The notes beneath the pieces were generated by a model. It worked only from the letters and a program-made list of their open reading frames with translations. It had not been told where the DNA came from and did no database searches. Of a DNA stretch of 8,653 nt, positions 1-6,927 are shown in pieces (the first letter of the stretch is position 1; each line of letters starts with the position of its first letter). The DNA is from Gemmatimonadales bacterium. GTDB taxonomy: Bacteria; Gemmatimonadota; Gemmatimonadetes; Palauibacterales; Palauibacteraceae. The position numbers were made by a program, and so were the translations under genes. Location: the NCBI GenBank assembly GCA_030608825.1, contig JAUWDL010000036.1, positions 1 to 8,653 of the forward strand, in the 5' to 3' direction.

Positions 1-3000
1 TGATGGTGGGCTCCCGGTAAGAGCCGCCGAGCACCGCATCGCCGGTCACCGCGAAGTTCATCTCCCGCTTGTCGATCGCGCGGAGCGCGTCGAGACGGAG
101 GGCGATGTCGAAGGTGGGATCGGCGAAGACGGCGACTCCCAGCGTGCCGGTCGCCATCCCCTCGCCGCCGAGCTCCGATCGAAGACGGAAGCTCTCGATC
201 CGCGCCTCCTGCCCGTCGAACGTCACTCGCGCCTGCATATCCGTGTAGCGGACCTGGAGCGGGATCATCCAGGCCGAGCCGTCGGAGAGCTCGAGGCCTC
301 CCTCGTAGCGGAAGCCGCCCGGCCGGCCGAGCACGCGAACCGTACCGTCCAGCCGGCCCTGCACATCCGTCATGTCGGAGTTGATCAGGCGGACGATCTC
401 GAAGGGAAGCTCCTCGATGCTCACGTTCACGTCGACCGCGTCAGCGGGCATCCGTTCCTCGACGGACGTAAAGGAGAGATCCGCGCGGACCTCGCCTTCG
501 GCCCGAATGGCCGCTCTGCCCTCGCCCATGAGCTCGATCCCTCCCTGAAGGCGCTGGTTCGCGTAGGCGAGGTCGGCCGTGAAGAGGGTGAAGGATGTCG
601 AGTCGAGCTGAGGCCGTTCCGCGACGAGCCGCACGTCGATGAGCGGGGCCTCCGCCGTCCCGCGCACCCGCAGGTTCCCGCGCATGAGTCCGTCGGTCCG
701 GGGGTCGCCGGGAGCGAGCTCCAGGACCGCACCGACGGGTAGCTCGGAGAGCTCGAGGCCGAAATCGACGTCTCCCGAGGCCGGGATCTCGCCATCCAGC
801 CGTATCCGGGATCCGGCCCCATCGGAGAGAGCCAGCTCATCGATGACGAGGCCGGAGTTCCCGTAGACGATCCGCGCCGTCTGCTCCAACCCGTAGACGT
901 GCTCGCGGAGCCGCACGTCCAGTCGGCGCAACGTGATGGCCGTCCGCTCGATTTCATCCGCTTCCTCCCCCATCGACTCCTCCTCGCCCACGGAGGCGTC
1001 GCGCCGGAACTCGCCTTCCGTCGTGATCGAGACGGCGGGCGAGCGCTCGGTATGGCCCGCGAAGGAGGTCCAGGCGCCCCCCTGACGCCCGAGCTGGACG
1101 CTCAGAAAGTCGAGCGGCTGCGACCCGACGAGGCCTCCCGCGAGCCCGTAGGCGGTCGCATCGAACGAGAGGGTGTCGCGGCTCCGCAGGTTCGCCACCC
1201 GCACGGTTCCCCTCATCGAGTCAGCCGAGAATCCGCGGTAGCCGCCCTCTTCGATGAGCACCGCCAGGCGGATGCCGGGGCGCTCGGTGTTTCCGAAGAA
1301 AGCGCCCGTGCCCGTCAGAGTGCCGGCGATCGTGTCAGACGCCGCGCCCACGGCGGCCCGCGAGGGTGCGAAGTCCGCCAGCAGATCCTCCTCGGCCTCC
1401 CGGCTCGCGGCGGCCGGCAGGTCCGGCAGCAGGTCGGATGCCGGCCACCGGTTGAACCGTGAGAGATCGGAGCTCACCTCCAGGAAGAGCGTCCCGGTGG
1501 TGTCGGCGGCCAGCCCGAAGGTCCCGCGGCCGTCGACGCGTGCCAGCTCACTCCGAATCGCCAACGTGTCCACCTGCGCGATTCCGCGCCTCACCGAGAA
1601 GCGGAGGAGGCTCGTGTCGATCCGGGCCCCCTCCACGATCGATGGCAGGACGGCGAGGTCGAACGTCGCCTCGGCATCGGCGGGATCGGTCCCCTCTCCG
1701 CTGACACGCCCGCTTACGGCCAGGTCCGTGCTGGGCCCGCCCTCGATCCACTCTCGCAGCTGAATGTCGCTCGCCTCCAGGTGGGCCTCGTAGGTCTTTC
1801 GCTCGGAGGCCAGGTCGAAGCTCCCGTCGAACGACACGCTGCCACGCGGGGTGAGGAGGTCCGCCTTGACCCGCAGGTCGCTCGTCGGGCCCGAGAGCGA
1901 GAGAGTCCCGCGAACCGAGCCGATGAGGGTCGCCTGAGGGATGTACATGTCGACGGCTATCAGCTGGAGCGGACCCAACGTCGCGTCCAGCTCGACGGCA
2001 GGAGTCGGCTTGTGGATCGCCAGAGCGCCGTCTATCCGTGAGACGTCGCCCGAGGCGGTTCGATGCCCGATGTCCGCCAGCACGCGGACCGTGTCGTCCG
2101 GCAGGTCGTCGACGATCACCCGCCCGTCGAGGCGTCCCTCGAACTGGTTGGGAAGCTCGACGATCGCCGTCCAGCGCGGCTCGAACGCCTCGAGATCGAG
2201 GACGAGACCGCTCATGAGGCGCGGCTCCACGATCCCGGCCTTCCCCGCCATCCTCACCCGGGACGGCTCCACCTCTCCGTCGAGGCCCTCTACCGTCAGA
2301 TCCGCAACGAGGTCGATGGCATCCATCGGCCCCGTGCCCGACAACGGCCCCCTCAGGTAGCCGTCGATGAGGCCCTCCCGGTCGAGTATCTCGTCCACGA
2401 GCTCCAGACGGAGGGGGTCGAACCGTACGCTCAGAGAGTCGAAGCGCGGCATCGCGCCCAGCCCCACCACCATGCCCCCGTCCATGCGGGAATCCCGCAC
2501 CTGGATCTCGGCATCTCGAAGCTCGACGAACGTGTCCCCACCTTGCGAGCGGATGACGACGTCGCCCGGCCCGCCGCCTTCCCGAGGGACGGGGATCGGC
2601 AGCCACTGGAGATCCGCGAACCCGATCGGATCGCCGGCGAGATCGAAGCGGAAATCCGTGCCCTCGCGGCTCTCGGTGTTGTCGCCGCTGGCGATCCAAC
2701 CGCGCCCGGTGAGCCGGCTCGCCCCCAGCTCCGCCTCGCGAACCTCGAACCGAATGCTGTCCTCGAATACCATCGAGCCGTCGAAGCGGAGGAAGTCGAG
2801 CGGCTGGGTCACCGCCTTGATCCGGGCGCTCATCTCCAGGTCGATCCGGACCGGTTTTTCGGGCTCGGCGATCCGCACGAGCGGAAAGCGTCCGGACAGC
2901 TCGGTCACGCGGATCACCCGTACGAACCCGTCTCCCTCCGGCTCCACGTTCCACACGGTCTCGCCGCGGAGAGCGGCGCTCGCGGCCGCCTCGTAGGCCT

Positions 3001-3619
3001 CGCCGGTCAGGTCATGAGCCCACGGCCAGATCAGCGAGACCTCGCCCTCGCGGACCTGCCCGTCCAGGATCGCCACACGAACGCCCTCGGGCTCCAACGC
3101 CGGCACCGGCGGCGGAAACGGCGTGGGCGCGGGTATCGGCAGCAGCCGCTGATCCGGAATCGTATCCGGCTCGCCGCCGAAGATGCGGTCGAAGTTCCAG
3201 CCCCCCTCCGGATACTGGCGCAGGATCAGCTTCAGGCGATCCGCGGACAGCCGCCGGAACGTGTAGCGGCCGCTGAGGAGCCCGAACGGGCTGTACGACA
3301 GCCGGACGTCCTCGAGCTCTACGAACAGCTCGCCGTCCGGCCCCGAGATCTTGACGCGCTCCAGGTTGACGCGGGTGAGCAGGTTGCCCCCGACGACCGG
3401 ACCGAGCTCGACCGTTCCGTTGAAGGTGCCCGTCAGGGCGTCTTCGATGTAGGAGAGCGCGGCGTTGCGCCCGAAGTCCGTCTGCGTGGCGAGGAAGAGC
3501 GCGACGGCGGCGGCCAGGCTGACGAAGCCGGCCAGCACGCCGGCCGCCCGCACCAGGTACGTGGCGGCGATGCCGTGCGCTCTCAGAACGCTCTTCAGCC
3601 AGCTACGGGGCGACTTCAA
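1..3619 (-). CDS. tamB: TamB-like translocation/assembly module protein (3' end cut by window)
   Basis: The minus-strand frame stays open from a TTG at 3619-3617 to the window edge: 1206 codons plus one base, with the C-terminus missing. The N-terminus (KSPRSWLKSVLRAHG) is followed by one hydrophobic span at about residues 25-45, a typical uncleaved signal anchor. Next comes an AsmA/TamB-like N-terminal region (about 50-145: LERVKISGPDGELF, SPFGLLSGRYTF, GGWNFDRIF), a proline-rich linker (about 150-177), then long beta-strand-rich sequence with repeated LP-hydrophobic turns (e.g. ELPVGAVLEL near 960, ELPFEIVRLI near 1070). In the family this forms a hydrophobic beta-groove across the periplasm, working with an outer-membrane TamA/BamA-type barrel in outer-membrane protein assembly or phospholipid transport. 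The conserved C-terminal TamB domain lies beyond the window. TTG is chosen because no ATG, GTG or CTG lies between it and the upstream in-frame TGA, and because it keeps the anchor. A GTG at residue 23 is a weaker alternative. The gene follows the barrel gene by 16 nt. An AsmA-like relative cannot be fully excluded. Confidence 0.88.
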   Translation of the reverse strand, partial: MKSPRSWLKSVLRAHGIAATYLVRAAGVLAGFVSLAAAVALFLATQTDFGRNAALSYIEDALTGTFNGTVELGPVVGGNLLTRVNLERVKISGPDGELFVELEDVRLSYSPFGLLSGRYTFRRLSADRLKLILRQYPEGGWNFDRIFGGEPDTIPDQRLLPIPAPTPFPPPVPALEPEGVRVAILDGQVREGEVSLIWPWAHDLTGEAYEAAASAALRGETVWNVEPEGDGFVRVIRVTELSGRFPLVRIAEPEKPVRIDLEMSARIKAVTQPLDFLRFDGSMVFEDSIRFEVREAELGASRLTGRGWIASGDNTESREGTDFRFDLAGDPIGFADLQWLPIPVPREGGGPGDVVIRSQGGDTFVELRDAEIQVRDSRMDGGMVVGLGAMPRFDSLSVRFDPLRLELVDEILDREGLIDGYLRGPLSGTGPMDAIDLVADLTVEGLDGEVEPSRVRMAGKAGIVEPRLMSGLVLDLEAFEPRWTAIVELPNQFEGRLDGRVIVDDLPDDTVRVLADIGHRTASGDVSRIDGALAIHKPTPAVELDATLGPLQLIAVDMYIPQATLIGSVRGTLSLSGPTSDLRVKADLLTPRGSVSFDGSFDLASERKTYEAHLEASDIQLREWIEGGPSTDLAVSGRVSGEGTDPADAEATFDLAVLPSIVEGARIDTSLLRFSVRRGIAQVDTLAIRSELARVDGRGTFGLAADTTGTLFLEVSSDLSRFNRWPASDLLPDLPAAASREAEEDLLADFAPSRAAVGAASDTIAGTLTGTGAFFGNTERPGIRLAVLIEEGGYRGFSADSMRGTVRVANLRSRDTLSFDATAYGLAGGLVGSQPLDFLSVQLGRQGGAWTSFAGHTERSPAVSITTEGEFRRDASVGEEESMGEEADEIERTAITLRRLDVRLREHVYGLEQTARIVYGNSGLVIDELALSDGAGSRIRLDGEIPASGDVDFGLELSELPVGAVLELAPGDPRTDGLMRGNLRVRGTAEAPLIDVRLVAERPQLDSTSFTLFTADLAYANQRLQGGIELMGEGRAAIRAEGEVRADLSFTSVEERMPADAVDVNVSIEELPFEIVRLINSDMTDVQGRLDGTVRVLGRPGGFRYEGGLELSDGSAWMIPLQVRYTDMQARVTFDGQEARIESFRLRSELGGEGMATGTLGVAVFADPTFDIALRLDALRAIDKREMNFAVTGDAVLGGSYREPTI

Positions 3620-3638
3620 CCCGGCACCGGTGCCATCA
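3617..3638 (-). promoter_or_regulatory. Barrel gene-tamB junction: stop/start chain and palindrome
   Basis: The barrel gene stops at TGA 3638-3636, sharing its A with an ATG at 3636-3634 (TGATG). That ATG opens a six-codon frame (MAPVPG) ending in TGA 3618-3616, which overlaps the TTG start of tamB at 3619-3617 (TTGA). A perfect 12-bp palindrome, GGCACCGGTGCC, fills 3623-3634. No strong Shine-Dalgarno is visible before the TTG, so initiation by coupling to upstream termination is a reasonable inference. Whether the mini-frame is translated is unknown. Confidence 0.4.
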
Positions 3639-5822
3639 GAACGCCTGACCGATCGCGAAGTGCACCCTCAGCCTCCTGAAGAACTCCTTGAACAAGCTCG
3701 GATCGTCGAAGCCCACCGGGTCGTAGACCACGGGAAGCGGAACCTCGGAGAGCGAGCCGTCTTCCAGCTCGGCCACCACGTCGCGCAGCCGCGGACCCTG
3801 CGTATTGTACCCTAGGTCCAGCCGTATGGGCCCTATCGGACTGGAGAACCGGATCCCCGCGCCCGGCGTGAACGACGGCTTTTCCAGCGTCGTCACGTCG
3901 TCGTACACATCGCCCCAGTCCAGGAACCCGACCAACTGCCAGCGGCGAGTGAGATAGTAGCGGAACTCGAAGCTGCCCTCGATCATTCCGTTCCCGCCCT
4001 TCGGGCGCTCGTCGAAGTCGTTGGCCGCCGTGTCCGCCAGGGCGATCGCACACTGCTGGAGCGCGCTGTCTCCGCACTGGGTGGTCGAGTCCATCACGAG
4101 CACCGTGGGTCCCAGGAGATTCTGCCGGAACCCCCTCACGCTGTTCGCCCCGCCGCCGTAGAACCTCTTGGCCGGATTCACGATCTCGTCGCTCGTCGCC
4201 TGTCCGTCCGACCCGAAGATGATGCTCTGGGAGGGCTCGACGACGCCGCCCCTCAGATGGAAGGCGAACACCCACTGCGGGCTCAGCTGCTGGAAGGCGG
4301 CGAGATCGAGCGCGAAACGCACGTAGCGATACTCGGAGCCCGTGAAGGAAGCCGCGAACTCCGCCTGCGGCGTGACCCGGTAGCCGGCGGTCGGGTTGAA
4401 GCGGGAATTGGTTCGATCGTAGACGAACGTCGCGACGATCGGGGAGAGCCAGCGCGGCTCGGTGAGGACCTCGATGTCGGCGGGATCGCAGATCCCGAAG
4501 CTGGCGCAGAAGAAGATGTCCGTGGATTTCGGATCGAAGGACGTCAGCTGGGGCCGGTATGAATAGGTGGCCTGGAGCCGGGGATTGATTCGGCGACTGA
4601 CGCCGATCGCGGCACCCACGCTCGTGCTCACGAAGATGTTCGGAACGCTCTCGCGCTCGAAGAAGACCTCGCCCAGGAGCCGGTTCTTCTCGGAGATGAA
4701 GTACGGCTGATCGAAATCCGCGCTCGCCCGCCAGGTGAACTGCTGAAAGACGGGGTCGTCGCCGACATCGCTGCAGGGGAAGCTCCCGTTGAGCGCCTCC
4801 GCCCCGATGTTGCCCACACGGCCGGTGAGCGTGAGCAACCGCCCCTCACCCAGGAAGTTGCGGTGTGAGAAGTCCCCCTCGAGGACTCCGCACTCCGTCG
4901 TGCTGAGTCCGGCACCCGCGCGGAAGGCGTTCAGGTTGGCCTCGGTCACCGTCACTGTAACGTCCACGAGGGTATCGACATCCTCCCGCTGAGCCGCCTC
5001 TATGCTGGCGAAGCGGAAGGCCGCCACATCGAGCAGGCTGAGCTGGCTATCGCGGATCTTCTGCTCGCTGTAGTACTCCCCGGTGCGGAAGGCGAGGAAC
5101 TGGCGGGCGAGCGCCTCCTCCACCTTCTCCGTCCCCTGGATCGATATCGATCCGATGCGCGCGCGGTCTCCGGCCATCACGGTGATCGTCACATCGGCTT
5201 CCAGCTCGTTCCGCGGGATGAAGTACTCGGTCAGCACGGCCGTGCTGACGAACCCGATGTTGAGCAAGCGGTTCTCGATCTCCTGCTTGCCGCGCTGGAG
5301 CTGGAGGACGTCGAACGGATCACCCTCCTCGAGCGGGAATCCCTCCAGGAGCCCGACGGTGTCGGGGAGTCCGGCGAGTCCCTCGAAGCTGAGCGATCTG
5401 ATCCGCGTGGGGGCTCCCTCATCGATCACGAAGGTGACCCGGACTTTCGCGTCCTCTGCTTCTTCGTCGCTGCTCTCGACGAGGGTGTCCACGGCCACCT
5501 GGCGGTAACCCCGCTGCCGGTAGAAGACGCGCAGCCGGAGCATGTCGAGCGGAAGCTCCTTCGAGTTGAGGTTCCGCCGGTTGTGCGCGATCCCCCAGTC
5601 CGTGAACGGACAGAGCGGAATGGGGGCCACGAAGAGGAAGGTCTTGCAGGACGTGGCCTTGTTGATGATGGCAGCCGCAAGCTCCTTGTCGGAGAACGCT
5701 TCGTTCCCCTCGAAGCTGAGCTTGGTCAGCTCCCGCTCGGGAGGCGCCTGGGCAAGAAGCTGAGCCGGCGCGAGAAGCAGCGGGACCGCGACCAGGAGAG
5801 CGCGCGACCTCACGCCGATCAC
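3636..5822 (-). CDS. BamA/TamA family outer-membrane beta-barrel protein, three POTRA domains
   Basis: A 728-residue protein starting at GTG 5822. A Sec signal peptide (about 1-26, RSRALLVAVPLLLAPAQ, cleavage plausibly after AQA) is followed by three POTRA-like repeats at about 30-135, 138-217 and 222-295 (LSFEGNEAFSDKEL, LSFEGLAGLPD, ISIQGTEKVEEAL) and a C-terminal barrel from about residue 300. The barrel shows the L6 motif RFYGGGANSVRGF (553-565), the strand SPIGPIRLDLGY (661-672) and a final strand ending in Phe (HFAIGQAF), the usual beta-signal. Three POTRAs and a tamB gene 16 nt downstream favour a TamA-type role over the essential BamA, which usually has five; this is inference. The start overlaps the upstream stop as GTGA. 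The frame is open about 280 nt further upstream, but that part has no signal peptide and overlaps two genes. A second GTG at 5813 is possible. Eight cysteines fall in four close-set or same-region pairs. Confidence 0.93.
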   Translation of the reverse strand: MIGVRSRALLVAVPLLLAPAQLLAQAPPERELTKLSFEGNEAFSDKELAAAIINKATSCKTFLFVAPIPLCPFTDWGIAHNRRNLNSKELPLDMLRLRVFYRQRGYRQVAVDTLVESSDEEAEDAKVRVTFVIDEGAPTRIRSLSFEGLAGLPDTVGLLEGFPLEEGDPFDVLQLQRGKQEIENRLLNIGFVSTAVLTEYFIPRNELEADVTITVMAGDRARIGSISIQGTEKVEEALARQFLAFRTGEYYSEQKIRDSQLSLLDVAAFRFASIEAAQREDVDTLVDVTVTVTEANLNAFRAGAGLSTTECGVLEGDFSHRNFLGEGRLLTLTGRVGNIGAEALNGSFPCSDVGDDPVFQQFTWRASADFDQPYFISEKNRLLGEVFFERESVPNIFVSTSVGAAIGVSRRINPRLQATYSYRPQLTSFDPKSTDIFFCASFGICDPADIEVLTEPRWLSPIVATFVYDRTNSRFNPTAGYRVTPQAEFAASFTGSEYRYVRFALDLAAFQQLSPQWVFAFHLRGGVVEPSQSIIFGSDGQATSDEIVNPAKRFYGGGANSVRGFRQNLLGPTVLVMDSTTQCGDSALQQCAIALADTAANDFDERPKGGNGMIEGSFEFRYYLTRRWQLVGFLDWGDVYDDVTTLEKPSFTPGAGIRFSSPIGPIRLDLGYNTQGPRLRDVVAELEDGSLSEVPLPVVYDPVGFDDPSLFKEFFRRLRVHFAIGQAF

Positions 5823-6016
5823 CGCGGCGGGTGTTCCGCTCCCTCGGCTTCCAGCTCGGCCTCCAGCTCGGCTGGCTCCGGCGGACCCTCGGGCAGGGAC
5901 TCCCGCTGCAGCCAGACACGGACCAGATAGAAGGTGGCCGCTCCCACGGCTGCGCTGAGGGCACCCGCGAGCGCCCACTCCGCGTCCGTCATTTCCCGCC
6001 GCCGGTAGTACTCCAC
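5819..6016 (-). CDS. Small single-span membrane protein with acidic tail (65 aa, unrecognised)
   Basis: A 65-residue protein I do not recognise. It starts at GTG 6016, 3 nt after the metallophosphoesterase stop, with a good Shine-Dalgarno GGAG 7 nt upstream. It ends at TGA 5821-5819, overlapping the GTG of the barrel gene by four bases. Residues 1-13 hold an RRR cluster, about 14-36 is a hydrophobic span rich in small residues (GALSAAVGAA, allowing close helix packing), and about 37-65 is a proline/glutamate/alanine tail with a repeated AELE unit. There is no obvious cleavage site, so it is probably an inner-membrane protein. The tight coupling on both sides, the ribosome-binding site and a plausible topology support a real gene. 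Its position suggests an accessory to the barrel/TamB pair, but nothing in the sequence gives a biochemical function. An internal ATG at codon 9 is an alternative start. Confidence 0.72.
   Translation of the reverse strand: MEYYRRREMTDAEWALAGALSAAVGAATFYLVRVWLQRESLPEGPPEPAELEAELEAEGAEHPPR
5845..5880 (-). repeat. Imperfect 12-bp tandem repeat in the small membrane protein gene
   Basis: On the plus strand cggcttccagct (5845-5856) is followed by cggcctccagct (5857-5868), one mismatch apart, then a degenerate third unit to 5880. In the minus-strand gene it encodes AELE repeated in the acidic tail. It looks like a small coding slippage repeat, with no sign of another function. Confidence 0.6.
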
Positions 6017-6019
6017 GTG

Positions 6020-6916
6020 TCAGCTCCGATCTCGACTCGAGAGAATCTTCGCCTCGTTCGCCTCCCCGCCGGCGGTCTCCGCATCGTCGCCCCACTCCAG
6101 CCACGCCGAATCACGCGAGCCGAAGCGATGCTCGCTGTGGGGTCGGAAACGCCGCTCCACATCGCACCAAAGGTAATGCCTCACGAGGATTCGCTCCCGG
6201 TCCGCCTCGATCCAGTTCAGACTGTTCTTGAGCCTCTCCCTGCCCCGGCCTCGTGAGGACGTGGTCGTGCCGCACTGAACGATCACGATCCCCGTTTCTC
6301 GCCTCTCGCCGGGAAAGAAGTCCAACGAGTCGCCGATGTAGGCGCGATGCAGGTGTCCGGCAAGCACGAGGTCGACGCCGATATCTGTAAAGACCCTCAG
6401 AGCCCTCCGAGCGCCACTCATCACGCGGTCGTGCTCGAAATCGGGCGGCGGGGCGAGGTGGTGGTGGGTGACGACGACGCGCAGGTCCGAGTCGGAGGCG
6501 GCTGCGAAGGCCCGGCGAGCGAACTCCAGCTGCCCGCGGCGAAGCTTCCCGTTCGTGGGACGGGAAGGCCTCGTGGAATCCAGCGCCACTACCGTCAGGC
6601 CCTCGAACCGGTAGACCTCGTTCAGGGCGTCCCGGATGTGCTCACGGTAGAGCGCGTGAGGCGAGAGGATCCGTTCCCACACCCGATAGAGCGGGACGTC
6701 GTGGTTCCCCGGCGTGACGACGATCGGGAGGTCGAAGGAGCGCAGGTATTCGGCGGCCGCCTCGAACTGAGGTCGCTTGGCCCGCTGGGTGAAGTCGCCG
6801 CTCGCGACGAGCAGGTCGGGCTTCGCGAGATCGGCCAGCTCCCGGACGGCGGCGGCGCGGTCCGGAAGGAAGGGTGGGCCGAAGTGGATATCCGAGACGT
6901 GGAGGATGCTCGGCAT
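6020..6916 (-). CDS. Calcineurin-like metallophosphoesterase
   Basis: A 298-residue protein with the full set of binuclear metal-site motifs of the calcineurin-like phosphoesterase superfamily: D9-x-H11 (VSDIHFG), G40-D41 (SGDFTQ), G70-N71-H72-D73, a histidine block at 151-153 (VTHHHLAPPP) and G187-H188-x-H190 (AGHLHRA). It lacks a signal peptide and membrane segments, so it is probably cytoplasmic. The family hydrolyses phosphomonoesters or phosphodiesters using two metal ions; members include cyclic-nucleotide phosphodiesterases of the CpdA type, the lipid A enzyme LpxH and nucleases. The sequence does not fix the substrate. The THHHL and GHLH layout resembles CpdA-like enzymes more than LpxH, but this is a weak call. 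The ATG at 6916 is chosen because the conserved first beta-strand (PSILHVSDIH) begins right after it and because it lies 11 nt beyond the lgt stop. The frame is open further upstream only inside lgt. The ribosome-binding site is weak, suggesting coupling to lgt. Confidence 0.93.
   Translation of the reverse strand: MPSILHVSDIHFGPPFLPDRAAAVRELADLAKPDLLVASGDFTQRAKRPQFEAAAEYLRSFDLPIVVTPGNHDVPLYRVWERILSPHALYREHIRDALNEVYRFEGLTVVALDSTRPSRPTNGKLRRGQLEFARRAFAAASDSDLRVVVTHHHLAPPPDFEHDRVMSGARRALRVFTDIGVDLVLAGHLHRAYIGDSLDFFPGERRETGIVIVQCGTTTSSRGRGRERLKNSLNWIEADRERILVRHYLWCDVERRFRPHSEHRFGSRDSAWLEWGDDAETAGGEANEAKILSSRDRS
6024..6027 (-). promoter_or_regulatory. Ribosome binding site deciding the GTG start of the small membrane protein
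   Basis: GGAG on the minus strand, 7 nt before GTG 6016, inside the last codons of the metallophosphoesterase gene. It favours GTG 6016 over the internal ATG at codon 9, which has no comparably placed site. Confidence 0.55.
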
Positions 6917-6927
6917 GGCGGCTCGTC

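Noticed and set aside
1548..2954. Open minus-strand frame of 468 codons inside tamB
   Set aside because: It is out of frame with the TamB reading frame, extremely rich in Arg and Gly, and has no recognisable motif; a GC-driven shadow.
3634..3636. ATG overlapping the barrel stop as the tamB start
   Set aside because: It reads only six codons before a TGA; the TamB frame is different and begins at TTG 3619.
2063..3679. Open plus-strand frame of 538 codons opposite tamB
   Set aside because: It lies antisense to a gene with family motifs throughout, its translation is rich in Arg, Pro, His and Asp without recognisable domains, and long antisense frames are common in GC-rich DNA.
5823..6104. N-terminal extension of the barrel protein to an 822-residue form
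   Set aside because: The extra residues are Arg/Gly/Ala-rich without a signal peptide and overlap the small membrane gene and the phosphoesterase gene, whereas GTG 5822 yields a clean signal peptide.
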